Part shown: one piece after another, positions 42,828 through 52,350 of the stretch | Layout of the letters: every line of letters starts with the position of its first letter | Position numbering within the stretch: position 1 is the stretch's first letter | Source of the DNA: Acidovorax sp. | GTDB taxonomy: Bacteria > Pseudomonadota > Gammaproteobacteria > Burkholderiales > Burkholderiaceae_C | Reading direction: 5' to 3' | Length of the DNA: 64,000 bases | NCBI RefSeq assembly: GCF_021287135.1 | Contig: NZ_JAJTBB010000020.1 | Coordinates: forward strand, 89,765-153,764 | Notes under the pieces: model-generated | Database searches by the model: none | What the model saw: the letters and a program-made list of their open reading frames with translations, nothing else | What the model was told of the DNA's origin: nothing | Translations under genes and position numbers: made by a program

Positions 42828-43922
42828 ATGAGCACCACCATTCCTTGCGTCCTGATGCGCGGCGGCACCTCCCGCGGGCCCTTCTTCCTGGCCGACTGGC
42901 TGCCGCAGGACCCCGAAGCGCGCGACCGCACCCTGATTTCCGCCCTGGGCTCGCCCCATGAGCTGCAGATCGACGGGCTGGGCGGCGGCAACTCGCTGAC
43001 CAGCAAGGTCGCCATCGTCTCGCGCTCCACGCAGCCCGACTGCGACGTGGACTACCTGTTCGCCCAGGTCAGCGTGGAGGAGGCGCGCGTGGACACGCGG
43101 CCCAACTGCGGCAACATGCTGGCCGGCGTGGGGCCGTTCGCCATCGACCAGGGCCTGGTGGCCCCCACCGGCAGCACGACCTCGGTGCGGGTCTACAACG
43201 TCAACACCCGCTCGCGCATCGATGTGCAGGTATGCACCCGCGGCGGCCAGGTGCAGTACGAAGGCGATGTGCAGATCGACGGCGTGCAGGGCACGGCCGC
43301 GCCGGTGCTCATGAACTTTCTGGACGCCTGGGGCGCGGTCACCGGGCAGGTCTTCCCCACGGGCCAGCGCATCGACACCCTCGACGGCCTGCAGGTCACC
43401 TGCATCGACGCCGCGCAGGTGATGGTGCTGGTGCGCGCGGCCGACCTGGGCCTGCGCGGCGACGAGACGCCTGCCGCGCTGGACGCCAACACCGCCCTGC
43501 TGGAGCGCCTGGAACACCTGCGCCTGCAGGCCGGGCTGCGCATGGGCATGGGCGACGTGACCCACAGCGTGCTGCCCAAGCCGGTGATCGTGTCGGAGGG
43601 CGACCAGCCCGGCCACATCGTCTCGCGCTATTTCACGCCCCACCGCTGCCACCGCTCGCACGCGGTGACCGGCGCCATTGGCGTGGCGGCGGCGCGCGTG
43701 CTGCCCGGCACCGTGGCCTCGGACACGCGCACGCCGCCCGCGGCCGGTGTGCGCCGCGTCGAGGTGCAGCACCCGGCCGGCCGCATCCATGTGGATGTGG
43801 AGCTGGCCCTGGTGGACGGCCACAGCACGCTGGTGCGCGCCGCCCTGGTGCGCACGGCCCGAAAGATCCTGCAGGGCACGCTGTTCGTGCCCGACAGCGC
43901 GCTCGCAACGCACCCGCACTGA
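42828..43922 (+). CDS. PrpF-family isomerase (4-oxalomesaconate tautomerase / aconitate isomerase type)
   Basis: Encodes 364 residues. Signature LMRGGTSRGPFFL near the start and DTRPNCGNMLAGVGPFAID carry the catalytic Cys and Lys region of the PrpF fold, and the second half repeats the diaminopimelate-epimerase-like architecture (GMGDVTHSVLPKPVIV; RSHAVTGAIGVAAARVLPG). The family isomerises double bonds in 4-oxalomesaconate (GalD), 2-methylaconitate or aconitate. Length (about 360) suits GalD-type enzymes. In a region with tcuAB and citryl-CoA lyase, aconitate cis/trans conversion is a reasonable alternative. Followed by a Bug receptor and a porin. Confidence 0.88.
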   Translation: MSTTIPCVLMRGGTSRGPFFLADWLPQDPEARDRTLISALGSPHELQIDGLGGGNSLTSKVAIVSRSTQPDCDVDYLFAQVSVEEARVDTRPNCGNMLAGVGPFAIDQGLVAPTGSTTSVRVYNVNTRSRIDVQVCTRGGQVQYEGDVQIDGVQGTAAPVLMNFLDAWGAVTGQVFPTGQRIDTLDGLQVTCIDAAQVMVLVRAADLGLRGDETPAALDANTALLERLEHLRLQAGLRMGMGDVTHSVLPKPVIVSEGDQPGHIVSRYFTPHRCHRSHAVTGAIGVAAARVLPGTVASDTRTPPAAGVRRVEVQHPAGRIHVDVELALVDGHSTLVRAALVRTARKILQGTLFVPDSALATHPH

Positions 43923-44036
43923 GGCGTCCCCGAGAGGTCGCTGGCACGCCGCCCCAGACCCCGGCGCCGCCGTCCCGTTCCCAGGGCCTGCCTCGCGGCA
44001 GCGCCCCCATCACCACAAACCAAGGAGACAACCACC

Positions 44037-45065
44037 ATGCCCATCCATCCCACCCGCAGCGCCCTGGCGCAAGCACCGCACCGGCCGGCCTCGGCCCGCC
44101 GCCGCACCGCCCTGGCCCTGGCCGGCGCCCTGGCCGCTGCCAGCTTCTGGCCCGCCACCGCCCTCGCCGCGTTTCCGGAACGCATCATCACGCTGGTGGT
44201 GCCCACGGCCGCCGGCGGCGGCAACGACGCCATGGCCCGCGTGGTCGCCCAGAAGATGAGCACGCTGCTGGGCCAGCAGGTCATCGTGGACAACAAGGCC
44301 GGTGCCAATGGCGCCATCGCCTCGGAATACGTGGCGCGCGCTGTGCCCGACGGCCACACCCTGCTCTTCGGGTACATCGGCACGCACGGCATGAACCCCG
44401 CGCTGCAAAAGTTGCGCTACGACCCCGTCAAGAATTTCGAGCCCGTGGGCATGGTCTGCACTTCGCCCACGCTCATGGTGGTGAACCCCCAGGTGACGGC
44501 CAAGTCGGTGCCCGACCTGGTGCGGCAGTCGCAGGGGGCGCCGGACCAATTCAACTACGCGTCGGCGGGCAACGGCACCGCGCCGCACTTCTCGGCAGAA
44601 CTGTTCAAGCTGGAATCGGGCGCCAAGATGGCGCATGTGCCCTACCGCGGCTCGGCCCCGGCCATGACCGACACCATGGCCGGCCAGACGCAGGTGATGT
44701 TCCCCAGCCTGTTCTCGGCCTACCCCTACGTCAAGTCCGGCAAGCTGCGCGCCCTGGCCGTGGCGGGCGCCAAGCGCTCGCCGCTGCTGCCGCAGGTGCC
44801 CACGCTGGAAGAGGTGGGCATCAAGGGCGTGGACATCAGCCAGTGGTATGCCCTGTTCGCCCCCGCCGGCACGCCCCGCCCGGTGGTGGACCAGCTCAAC
44901 AAGGCGCTGCTCGCGGCGCTGGCCGACAAGGAGGTGGCCCGCCGCATCGAGGACCACGGTGCCACCGTGGAAGGCAGCACCCCGGACGCCCTGGGCCAGC
45001 GGGTGCGCAGCGAGGTCGCCCGGTGGCGCAACGTGGTGCAGAAGGCCCAGCTCACCGCCGACTGA
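44037..45065 (+). CDS. Bug/TctC-family periplasmic substrate-binding protein (2 of 4)
   Basis: Encodes 342 residues with a signal peptide that includes RRR before the hydrophobic core, so it may use the Tat route (RRRTALALAGALAAASF). The mature start FPERIITLVVPTAAGGGNDAMAR carries the substrate loop; VDNKAGANGAIASEYVA, DGHTLLFGY and HVPYRGSAPAMTDTMAG follow. The ribosome site AAGGAGA is 8 bp from the ATG. It probably takes up, or senses, the substrate of the PrpF-type enzyme. A GC hairpin without a T tail (45089-45112) separates it from the porin gene. Confidence 0.93.
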   Translation: MPIHPTRSALAQAPHRPASARRRTALALAGALAAASFWPATALAAFPERIITLVVPTAAGGGNDAMARVVAQKMSTLLGQQVIVDNKAGANGAIASEYVARAVPDGHTLLFGYIGTHGMNPALQKLRYDPVKNFEPVGMVCTSPTLMVVNPQVTAKSVPDLVRQSQGAPDQFNYASAGNGTAPHFSAELFKLESGAKMAHVPYRGSAPAMTDTMAGQTQVMFPSLFSAYPYVKSGKLRALAVAGAKRSPLLPQVPTLEEVGIKGVDISQWYALFAPAGTPRPVVDQLNKALLAALADKEVARRIEDHGATVEGSTPDALGQRVRSEVARWRNVVQKAQLTAD

Positions 45066-45088
45066 CCGGCGCTTCACCCCTGCCAGAC

Positions 45089-45112
45089 CGCCCCCAGCGC
45101 ATGCTGGGGGCG
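45089..45112 (+). promoter_or_regulatory. intercistronic hairpin between Bug receptor and porin genes
   Basis: CGCCCCCAGC-GCAT-GCTGGGGGCG, a perfect 10-bp stem with a 4-base loop and no T-run. It would not stop transcription well alone but could protect the 3' end of the receptor message or lower porin expression. Confidence 0.5.
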
Positions 45113-45167
45113 CGGCCGCTGCGGCTTCGCCCGGCCGGCCATTTTCACCACCGAGGAGACAACCCCC

Positions 45168-46244
45168 ATGAGGAAAAGAAGAATCACCGGCGCCCTGTGC
45201 GTTGCCCTGGCCGGCGCTACAGCGCAGGCCCAGACCCCGGCCAGCAACGTCACGCTGTACGGCGTCATGGACCTGGGCCTGCGCCACGGCAGCGGCCTGT
45301 CTGCGTCCAACGCGCCCGCACCGGGCGCAAGCCACAGCCTGGGCAGCGGCATCCACACCACCAGCCGCTGGGGCTTGCGGGGCAGCGAAGACCTGGGCGG
45401 CGGCGCCAAGGCGCTGTTCAACCTGGAAAGCGGGCTCAATGCGGACACCGGCGCCCCGGCCAACGCCAGCAAGTACTTCGACCGCGCATCCTGGGTCGGC
45501 CTGCAAAGCGGCTGGGGCACGCTGGCCCTGGGCCGCCAGACCACCACGCTGGCCGACGCCATCTCGCCCGTGGACCCGCTGGGCATGCGCTTTGCCAGCT
45601 TCAACCCCAGCATTGGCGTGGCGGCGCTCAGCCAGCACGGCCTGGGCATCGAGTACGGCAGCGCAGGCGCCACCTCGGGCTCCTACCGGCTCGACAACTC
45701 GCTGAAGGTCACGGGCCGCTTCGGCGGCTTCACGGCCCGCGCCATGTGGGGCATCGGCGAGGTTGCATCGCAGGCCTCGGCCCTGTCGTCGCGCGGCGTG
45801 GGCCTGGCCTGGGCGGCCGATGGGCTGGTGGTGTCGGGGGCCTACCAGCGCTTCAACGACGCCAACAAGCGATCTCTGGACGGCACCACCCTGGGCGCCG
45901 CGTACCAGTGGGGCAGCGTGCGCCTGGCCGCCAATGCCGGCCGCAGCAAGGCCGAAACGGCGGCAGGCCGCTTCACCGTGCAGCGCGTTCTGTCGGCCGG
46001 CACCACCTGGGCCGCCACACCCTGGGTGGACCTGACGGCCGCCTACTACAAGGTGGACCGCTCGCGCACCGGCGCGGCCGACGATGGCTATGGCCGCCTG
46101 GTGGCGTTTGCCGAATACAAGCTCTCGCGCCGCACCAAGCTGTATGCCGAGCTGGACAGCACCCGCTGGCGCCACGGCTTCCAGGGTGCGGCCAACAAGG
46201 CGACGGCCACGGGCATTTCCGCCGGCGTGGTGCACAGCTTCTGA
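45168..46244 (+). CDS. Burkholderiales-type outer-membrane porin
   Basis: Encodes 358 residues. Signal peptide ends GATAQAQT, then SNVTLYGVMDLGLRHGSG, the canonical first strand of Porin_4-type trimeric porins. SRWGLRGSEDLGGGAKALFNLESGL and ASWVGLQSGWGTLALGRQTT are conserved strand 2-4 motifs, and a terminal hydrophobic residue (VVHSF) is the assembly signal. The position after the PrpF and TctC genes suggests outer-membrane passage of the same acids. Two hairpins follow the gene. Confidence 0.94.
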   Translation: MRKRRITGALCVALAGATAQAQTPASNVTLYGVMDLGLRHGSGLSASNAPAPGASHSLGSGIHTTSRWGLRGSEDLGGGAKALFNLESGLNADTGAPANASKYFDRASWVGLQSGWGTLALGRQTTTLADAISPVDPLGMRFASFNPSIGVAALSQHGLGIEYGSAGATSGSYRLDNSLKVTGRFGGFTARAMWGIGEVASQASALSSRGVGLAWAADGLVVSGAYQRFNDANKRSLDGTTLGAAYQWGSVRLAANAGRSKAETAAGRFTVQRVLSAGTTWAATPWVDLTAAYYKVDRSRTGAADDGYGRLVAFAEYKLSRRTKLYAELDSTRWRHGFQGAANKATATGISAGVVHSF

Positions 46245-46262
46245 CCCTCGCGCAGCCGTGAC

Positions 46263-46298
46263 CGCCCCGCCGCTGGGACGCCACGGCGGGGCTTTACA
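46263..46298 (+). terminator. terminator hairpin 1 after the porin gene
   Basis: CCCCGCCG-N11-CGGCGGGG followed by CTTTACATTT. An 8-bp GC stem with a weak T-rich tail, about 20 bp after the stop. Confidence 0.6.
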
Positions 46299-46303
46299 TT
46301 TGG

Positions 46304-46341
46304 AAAACCCGTGCAGACACTGGTGGGGCTGCGCGGGTTTT
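46304..46341. terminator. terminator hairpin 2 between porin and chemoreceptor genes
   Basis: AAAACCCG...CGGGTTTT with an inner GCAG/CTGC pairing and the tail TTTTCTT. The A-run on one side and T-run on the other would allow it to act in both directions. It lies about 70 bp before the chemoreceptor ATG. Confidence 0.55.
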
Positions 46342-46409
46342 CTTCCCTCTGCCGCGCGCAGCCGAAGGAAAGCGCTCCCGCCGACCCCACTGCGATCCGA
46401 AAGTCCCCC

Positions 46410-48011
46410 ATGAACAAACTGACCATTGGCAAGCGCCTGGCCCTGGTGCTGGGAACCATCCTGGCACTGCTGGTCATCACCAGCGCCATTGCCATCGCCA
46501 TGCTCCAGCGCCTGGGGCAGGAGGTGGAGGCCATGCTGGAGCACAACACGCGCACCGAGCGGCTGGCGGTGGACTGGAGCATGAACCTCAATGCCGCCGT
46601 GCAGCGGCGCGCGGCCATCGCCAAGAGCCAGGACCCGGCCCTCAAGGCCTACTTTGCCGAGGCCAATGCGCAAAGCGTGCGCGTGACGGGCGAGCTGCAA
46701 AAGAAGATCGACGAGCAGCTCAACACCGCCAGCGACCGCGCGGCCCTGGAAGACGTGAACACGCGGCGCAAGGCCTACCAGACCGTGCGCGACGAAGTCA
46801 CCAAGCTCAAGGATGCCGGTGACGAAGCGGCAGCGGCCCGGCTCTTTGACGAGAAATTCGACCCGGCCGCCCGCGCCTACCAGGAAGCGGTGCAGAACGT
46901 GGTGGCCTTGCAGCGGCGAGAGCTGGACGCCCGCGGCGAGCAGGTGCTGGCCCTGCGCTCGCGCACGCTGTGGCTGCTGTCGGTGAGCGCGGCCGTGGGC
47001 CTGGTGCTGGGCGTGGTGCTGGCCTGGGTGCTGTCGCGCAGCATCGTGGGGCCGGTGCGCCGCTCGCACGCCATCGCGGTCGAGATTGGCGCCATGGACC
47101 TGCGCGGCGCGCCCCAGCCGGCCTACAGCCCCGACGAGACCGGCGCCCTGCTGCAGGCCCTGGACGGCATGCGCGCGGCCCTGCGCAGCACCCTGCTGGA
47201 AGTGCGTGGCGTGGTGGATGGCGTGCACACCGCCAGCCAGGAGATCGCCGCCGGCAACATGGACCTGAGCGCCCGCACCGAAAGCACGGCGGGCAGCCTG
47301 GAAGAGACGGCCAGCGCCATGGAGGAGCTGACCAGCACCGTGCAGCAAAGCGCCGACGCAGCGGCGCAGGCCAGCCAGCTCGCCCTGACGGCGGTAGACG
47401 TCGCCCAGCGCGGCGGCCAGCTCATGGGCACCGTGGTGCAGACCATGGACCGCATCCATGCGTCCTCCGGCCGCATCGCCGACATCATCGGCGTGATCGA
47501 CGGCATCGCCTTTCAGACCAACATCCTGGCGCTGAACGCGGCCGTGGAGGCCGCCCGGGCGGGCGAGCAGGGCCGCGGCTTTGCGGTGGTGGCCAGCGAG
47601 GTGCGCGCCCTGGCGCAGCGCTCGGCCTCGGCCGCCAAGGAGATCAAGACGCTGATCGACGAGAGCGTGGGCGAGGTGGGCACCGGCGCCTCCCAGGTGC
47701 AAGAGGCCGGCAGCACCGTCCGCCAGATCGTGGACAGCATCCAGCGGGTGCGCGACATCGTCAGCGAGATCAGCGTGGCCACGCGCGAGCAAAGCCAGGG
47801 CATTGCCCAGATCAACGTCGCCATCAACCAGCTGGACCAGATGACGCAGCAGAACTCCGCGCTGGTGGAGCAGTCCGCCGCCGCGGCGGGCAGCCTCAAC
47901 GAGCAGGCCGAGCGGCTGGCCCGGGCCGTGGCGGCGTTCCAGTTCGAGGAAGGCGACGCGCCCACCGGCGTCCAGCGCCTGGGCTACGCCAGGCCGGCGG
48001 CTCCGGCATGA
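46410..48011 (+). CDS. methyl-accepting chemotaxis protein with 4HB-type sensor domain
   Basis: Encodes 533 residues. Membrane segment at about 10-30; a periplasmic domain of about 150 residues with the length and helical pattern of a four-helix bundle ([46 protein letters not shown]); second membrane segment (about 188-210); HAMP; signalling hairpin with [20 protein letters not shown]. In Comamonas, 4HB chemoreceptors bind citrate and TCA-cycle acids, which fits the surrounding carboxylate genes. No NWETF-type tail. Sensor ligand remains an inference. Confidence 0.93.
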   Translation: MNKLTIGKRLALVLGTILALLVITSAIAIAMLQRLGQEVEAMLEHNTRTERLAVDWSMNLNAAVQRRAAIAKSQDPALKAYFAEANAQSVRVTGELQKKIDEQLNTASDRAALEDVNTRRKAYQTVRDEVTKLKDAGDEAAAARLFDEKFDPAARAYQEAVQNVVALQRRELDARGEQVLALRSRTLWLLSVSAAVGLVLGVVLAWVLSRSIVGPVRRSHAIAVEIGAMDLRGAPQPAYSPDETGALLQALDGMRAALRSTLLEVRGVVDGVHTASQEIAAGNMDLSARTESTAGSLEETASAMEELTSTVQQSADAAAQASQLALTAVDVAQRGGQLMGTVVQTMDRIHASSGRIADIIGVIDGIAFQTNILALNAAVEAARAGEQGRGFAVVASEVRALAQRSASAAKEIKTLIDESVGEVGTGASQVQEAGSTVRQIVDSIQRVRDIVSEISVATREQSQGIAQINVAINQLDQMTQQNSALVEQSAAAAGSLNEQAERLARAVAAFQFEEGDAPTGVQRLGYARPAAPA

Positions 48012-48032
48012 CGATTTTTCGGGCGGTGCGGG

Positions 48033-48866
48033 CTACACGAACTTGCCGGTGATGCCGCCGTCCACCACCAGCTCGGTGCCGGTCACGTAGGCGGCGGCGT
48101 CGCTGGCGAGGAAGGCGCAGGCATGGGCCACGTCCCAGGCCGTGCCCATGCGGCCCATGGGCACCTGGCGGGCGCGGGCGGCGCGGGCCTCGCCCGGGCT
48201 GGTGTCCGAGAACATCTTCGCCACCGTGGTGGCGATGCGCGGCGTGTCGATGAGCCCTGGCACCACCGTGTTGGCCCGCACGCCCTGGCCCGCGTACTGC
48301 TGCGCCACCAGCCGCGTGAAATGCGTGACCGCCGCCTTGGTGACGCCATAGGCCAGGTGCGGGTAGCCCAGGTAGCGCAGGCCCGCGATGGACGAGATCG
48401 CGATGATGGAACCCCGGCCCCGCTCCACCATGCCGGGCAGCACTTCCTGGCACGCCAGCAGCAGGCTGTTCACGTTGACGGTATGGATGCGGTCGAAGTC
48501 CGCGGTGCTGGTCTCCAGCGGGCCGCCGGTCTTGCCGATGCCCACGTTGTGGTGCAGCACGTCGATGGCGCCGCCAAAGTGGCAGCGCGCTTCGCGGAAC
48601 AGGCGCTGCACGTCGGCGGCCTCGGCCACATCGCCCACCAGGGTGATGGCCGTGCCGCCCTCGGCCTGGATGAGCGCCGTGGTCTCTTCGGCCGAGGCTG
48701 CGTCGCGGTCCGCCACGCACACGCTGGCACCCAGGCGCGCGTAGGTCACGCAGGCGGCACGGCCAATGCTCCAGCCCGGGCCGGCAGAGCCGCCCCCGGC
48801 CACGAACACCACGCGGCCCGACAGGTCCAGCGGCAGGGCGGGCGGAGGGACTGGTGGGGCGCTCAT
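48033..48866 (-). CDS. short-chain dehydrogenase/reductase
   Basis: Encodes 277 residues. Nucleotide-binding glycines in VAGGGSAGPGWSIGRA, cofactor Asp in CVADRDAAS, HHNVGIG in place of the usual NNAG, catalytic Ser in IISSIAGL-like IAISSIAGLRY, and YGVTK (YxxxK). Likely NAD-dependent judging from the Asp after strand 2. The HHNVG variation of the NNAG motif is uncommon. It is last in the operon TctC - CoA ligase - citryl-CoA lyase - SDR and overlaps the lyase gene by 4 bp, so it probably oxidises or reduces a hydroxy acid in that pathway. Confidence 0.92.
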   Translation of the reverse strand: MSAPPVPPPALPLDLSGRVVFVAGGGSAGPGWSIGRAACVTYARLGASVCVADRDAASAEETTALIQAEGGTAITLVGDVAEAADVQRLFREARCHFGGAIDVLHHNVGIGKTGGPLETSTADFDRIHTVNVNSLLLACQEVLPGMVERGRGSIIAISSIAGLRYLGYPHLAYGVTKAAVTHFTRLVAQQYAGQGVRANTVVPGLIDTPRIATTVAKMFSDTSPGEARAARARQVPMGRMGTAWDVAHACAFLASDAAAYVTGTELVVDGGITGKFV

Positions 48867-49657
48867 GCGTCCGCGCCCGGGCCGGCACGGCCGCCGACGA
48901 AGGGAATGGCGTGCTCCACCGTGTCCCAGATGAAGCGGCCCGAGGGGCTTTGCTGCTCTTCCACGATGTGCGCCACCAGCCCGGCCGCGCGCGAGATCAC
49001 GGCAAAGCCGCGCATCACGGCCGTGGGCACGCCGATCTCGCCCAGCAGCGCGGCCACTGCGCCCGTGGCGTTGATGGTGATGGGGCGGCCTGCCACCGCA
49101 TCCACGGCCTGGGACAGCGTCTCCAGCGCACGGATCTTGTCGCCCGGCAGCTCGGGCTCGGCGCGGCCCATCTCCAGCAGCTTGTAGGCGCGCGGGTCCA
49201 CGGGCTTGTGCAGGTGGTGGCCAAAGCCCGGCACGGGGGATTTGAGGCCCTTGTAGTGGCGCGCAATGGTGAGCGCCTCCGCCTCAGGGTCTTGCGCCGC
49301 CGCAATGCGGTCGAGCAGGCCCGAGCAGTTCTCCATGGTGCCCACGAAGGAGCTGCCCACGGCCAGCAGGCCCGCGCTCACGGCGCCCTGCAGGTTTTCG
49401 GGCGCGCTCATGTAGATGAGCCGCGTGGCAATGGCGCTGGGCGTGAGGCCGTGTTCCATCAGCACGATGAGCACCACGTCGGTGATGCGCAGGTCCACGC
49501 CGCGTGGCGTGCGGCCCAGGATCTGCATCAGCATCACTTCGGTGAAGGTCTTCTGGCCCATCAGGTCCTCCACCAGATTCGCATCGCGGTAATGCAGGCT
49601 GGTGAGGGTGTGGGTGCACAGGCGGGTGATGGGGGTCTTGGAAGGGGTGGTGGTCAT
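48863..49657 (-). CDS. citryl-CoA lyase-like protein (citrate synthase C-terminal fold)
   Basis: Encodes 264 residues, far shorter than citrate synthase (about 430), and matches the citrate-synthase catalytic core: MSAPENLQGAVSAGLLAVGSSFVG, the conserved catalytic His region GFGHHLHKPVDPRA, and IGVPTAVMRGFAVISRAAGLVAHIVEEQ. Such stand-alone domains cleave citryl-CoA (or a related 3-hydroxyacyl-CoA) into acetyl-CoA and an oxoacid. The upstream gene encodes an acyl-CoA ligase, so activation followed by cleavage is a sensible order. The start MTTTPSKTPI has AAGGAA upstream. Overlaps the SDR gene. Confidence 0.85.
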   Translation of the reverse strand: MTTTPSKTPITRLCTHTLTSLHYRDANLVEDLMGQKTFTEVMLMQILGRTPRGVDLRITDVVLIVLMEHGLTPSAIATRLIYMSAPENLQGAVSAGLLAVGSSFVGTMENCSGLLDRIAAAQDPEAEALTIARHYKGLKSPVPGFGHHLHKPVDPRAYKLLEMGRAEPELPGDKIRALETLSQAVDAVAGRPITINATGAVAALLGEIGVPTAVMRGFAVISRAAGLVAHIVEEQQSPSGRFIWDTVEHAIPFVGGRAGPGADA

Positions 49658-49667
49658 GGGAATTCCT

Positions 49668-51185
49668 TCAGGCTGCGGCCAGGGCGGCCAGGGCCGCATC
49701 GCGCACGGCGGACTTGAGCACCTTGCCCACGGGCGAGCGCGGCAGGCTTTCATGGAAATGGATGCGCTTGGGCGTCTGCACCGGGCCCAGGCGTTCGCGC
49801 ACAAAGGCGATCAGCTCGGCCTCGCTCGCCGCTTCGCCGGTGCGCAGTTGCACGGCGGCCTGCACGGTCTCGCCCCACTTGTCGTCGGGCAGGCCGAACA
49901 CGGTGCATTCGTGCACCGCCGGGTGCTGGCCCAGCGCGTTCTCCACGTCCACCGGGTAGACGTTGAAACCGCCGGTGATCACCATGTCCTTGAGCCGGTC
50001 CTTGAGGTAGAGAAACCCCCGCTCGTCGATCAGGCCCCGGTCGCCGGTGTGCAGCCAGCCGTCCACCAGGGTCTCGGCCGTCTTCTCGGGCAGGCGCCAG
50101 TAGCCAGTCATCAGCAGGTCGCCCCGCGCCACGACTTCGCCCACATCGCCCGGGGGCAGCAGGCGGCCGTCGGGCGCCATGATGGCCACGTCGCTGAACC
50201 AGGTGGTGCGGCCCACCGAGGCCAGGTTGCGCTCGTCCTCGAAGTCCTCGGGGCACAGCACGGTGAGGATCTGCGGCGCCTCGGTCTGGCCGTAGGTGGT
50301 GCCCAGCACCGGGCCGAAGAAGTCGCGCACCTGGCGGATCTTCTCGGGCGGCATGGGCGCGCCGCCGTAGATCAGCCGACGCAGGCGCGGAAAGTCCGCG
50401 CGCGACGCGCCGGGCAGCGCCATCAGCATGTAGACCAGCGTGGGCGGCATGAAGCACACCGTGCCGCCGCGTTCGCGGAAGGCCGTGCGCACCGCCTCGG
50501 CGCCCGCACCCGCCAGCACCACGTGGCAGCCGCCCTGCGCCAGGATGGGCAGGAGGTACGTGGAGGTGCCGTGCGTGATGGGCGCGGCCACGATGTAGCG
50601 CTCGTGCTCGTCAAAGCCCCAGGCGTGGATCTGGTTGGTGATGTTGGCCATCCACGCGCGGTAGGGCTGCATCACGCCCTTGGGCGCGCCGGTGGTGCCG
50701 CCAGTGAACTTGATGGCCTGGGTGGCGTCATCCGGCAGGTCCAGCTGCGGGCGCGGTGCGCCAGCATGCTCGGCGGCCAGACCTGCCAGCGTGGCGGAGC
50801 CATCGGGTGCCTGCGCCCCGGTCAGCACGCGGGCACCGGGTGCGCCTTCGAGCAGGTCGGCGCACGCGGCATCCAGCACCAGCAGGGTGGGCTCGGTCGC
50901 GTCGATGATGCGGCGGATCTCGGGCCGCGTGCTCTTGGGGTTGAGCGGCACCCACACCTTGCCGCAGGCCAGCACGGCCAGCAGCGCGGCAATGTGGTCG
51001 GCGCTGTTGCCTGCGCAAATGCCCACGCGGCTTTGGGGCGTGGGGTCGATGGCCGTGAAGCCCGCCGCGAGCGCCGCCACGCGGGCGGCCAGCGCGTCGT
51101 AGCGGAGGGCGCCCTCGGGCGCGTCGATGGCAATGCGGTCAGGCCAGCGCTGGGCGGCCCGCCAGAAGAAGTCGATGGGGAACAT
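49668..51185 (-). CDS. AMP-forming acyl-CoA synthetase/ligase
   Basis: Encodes 505 residues. Adenylate-forming enzyme motifs: P-loop FTGGTTGAPKGVM, GTTYGQTEAP, the hinge DGWLHTGDRG, KDMVITGGFNVYPVDVEN, and the catalytic Lys in PRSPVGKVLKSAVR. It activates a carboxylic acid as a CoA thioester. The start MFPIDFFWRAAQRWPD matches the family; a longer upstream frame overlaps the TctC gene. It is 29 bp after the TctC gene and 10 bp before the lyase gene. Acid substrate unknown; the operon suggests a tricarboxylate or hydroxy-acid. Confidence 0.93.
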   Translation of the reverse strand: MFPIDFFWRAAQRWPDRIAIDAPEGALRYDALAARVAALAAGFTAIDPTPQSRVGICAGNSADHIAALLAVLACGKVWVPLNPKSTRPEIRRIIDATEPTLLVLDAACADLLEGAPGARVLTGAQAPDGSATLAGLAAEHAGAPRPQLDLPDDATQAIKFTGGTTGAPKGVMQPYRAWMANITNQIHAWGFDEHERYIVAAPITHGTSTYLLPILAQGGCHVVLAGAGAEAVRTAFRERGGTVCFMPPTLVYMLMALPGASRADFPRLRRLIYGGAPMPPEKIRQVRDFFGPVLGTTYGQTEAPQILTVLCPEDFEDERNLASVGRTTWFSDVAIMAPDGRLLPPGDVGEVVARGDLLMTGYWRLPEKTAETLVDGWLHTGDRGLIDERGFLYLKDRLKDMVITGGFNVYPVDVENALGQHPAVHECTVFGLPDDKWGETVQAAVQLRTGEAASEAELIAFVRERLGPVQTPKRIHFHESLPRSPVGKVLKSAVRDAALAALAAA

Positions 51186-51214
51186 GAAAGAGGTGAGGTT
51201 GTGTGGGGGATCTG

Positions 51215-52246
51215 TCACTCGGCCGATGCGCCGGAGGCCTTGACCACCTCGCGCCAGCGCTTGATCTCGGCCGCGGAAAACTGGCGCATCTTGTCGGGCG
51301 AGCCGCCCTCGGGCGTGGCGGCCAGCTCCTGCAGGCGCGTGCGCACCTCGGGCTGGGCCAGCACCTTGTTCAGGGCCGTGTTGACCTGCTCCACCACGGC
51401 GCGCGGCGTGCCCGCCGGTGCGGCCAGGCCGAACCACGACTGCACGTCAAACCCCGCATAGCCCGACTCGGCCAGCGTGGGCACTTCCGGCAGCAGGGGC
51501 GAGCGCTGGGCGCTGGTGATGGCAATGGCGCGCAGCTTGCCCGCCTGCACGTGCGGCAGGGCCGACGGCGTGTTGTCGAACATCGAATCCACCTGGCCGC
51601 CCAGCAGGTCGGTGACGGCGGGCGCGCTGCCCCGGTAGGGCACGTGCAGCATCTTGAGGTGGGACTGCATCTTGAACATCTCGCCCGAGAGGTGGATGGA
51701 CGAGCCGCTGCCCGAGGACGCAAACGTGATGCCGTCCTTGGACTCCTTGGCGTAGCGCACGTAGTCGGCCAGGTTCTTGATGGGCAGCTTGGGGTTGACC
51801 ACCAGGATGTTCGGGATCTTGGCGATCAGGCCGATGGGCTCGAAGTCCTTCACCGGGTCGTAGCCCAGCTTGGGGTAGAGCGTGGCGTTGATGGTGTTGG
51901 CGATGGTGTAAACGTACAGCGTGTAGCCATCGGCCGGCGCGCGCGCCACGGCCTCGGCACCCACATTGCTGTTGGCGCCGGCGCGGTTGTCCACCACCAC
52001 CGGCTGGCCCAGCTGGTCGCCCAGCTTGACGGCCACCAGGCGCGCGATCACATCCGTGGCGCCGCCGGCCGCATAGCCCACCACCAGCTTGACCGGCTTG
52101 GCGGGCCAGCCGGACGCATTGGGCTGGGCCTGCAATGGCAGGGCGGTACCGCAGGCCAGGGTGGCCGCCAGCGCCAGCAGGGCGCGGCGCGGCAGGGGTG
52201 ACGAAGCCGTGCGCTGGCGCAGCGCGGCGGGGGCGGGATGGTTCAT
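51215..52246 (-). CDS. Bug/TctC-family periplasmic substrate-binding protein (3 of 4)
   Basis: Encodes 343 residues with a signal peptide (LPRRALLALAATLACGTALPLQAQP; RR suggests possible Tat export). Mature motifs: WPAKPVKLVVGYAAGGATDVIARL, VDNRAGANSNVGAEAVA, DGYTLYVYT, HVPYRGSAPAVTDLLGG. The start MNHPAPAAL has GGAGACA upstream; the longer open frame reads back through the promoter region. It is first in the operon with the CoA ligase, lyase and SDR, so it should bind the acid that the ligase activates. Divergent from the IclR gene (104 bp between). Confidence 0.93.
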   Translation of the reverse strand: MNHPAPAALRQRTASSPLPRRALLALAATLACGTALPLQAQPNASGWPAKPVKLVVGYAAGGATDVIARLVAVKLGDQLGQPVVVDNRAGANSNVGAEAVARAPADGYTLYVYTIANTINATLYPKLGYDPVKDFEPIGLIAKIPNILVVNPKLPIKNLADYVRYAKESKDGITFASSGSGSSIHLSGEMFKMQSHLKMLHVPYRGSAPAVTDLLGGQVDSMFDNTPSALPHVQAGKLRAIAITSAQRSPLLPEVPTLAESGYAGFDVQSWFGLAAPAGTPRAVVEQVNTALNKVLAQPEVRTRLQELAATPEGGSPDKMRQFSAAEIKRWREVVKASGASAE

Positions 52247-52350
52247 GGTGTTTGTCTCCGGGGTTCTTGCAGAAAATGCCGTCGTGGCGCGCTGCGCGGT
52301 GCTCTGCGGCACACTGCGCACTGGTGGCGTTGACGAACAAATTCTTTCCC

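Noticed and set aside
44010-47792. A 1260-codon open frame on the minus strand across receptor, porin and chemoreceptor genes
   Set aside because: It has low-complexity His/Arg/Gly/Ala-rich sequence typical of antisense frames in GC-rich DNA, and three well-supported plus-strand genes occupy the same bases.
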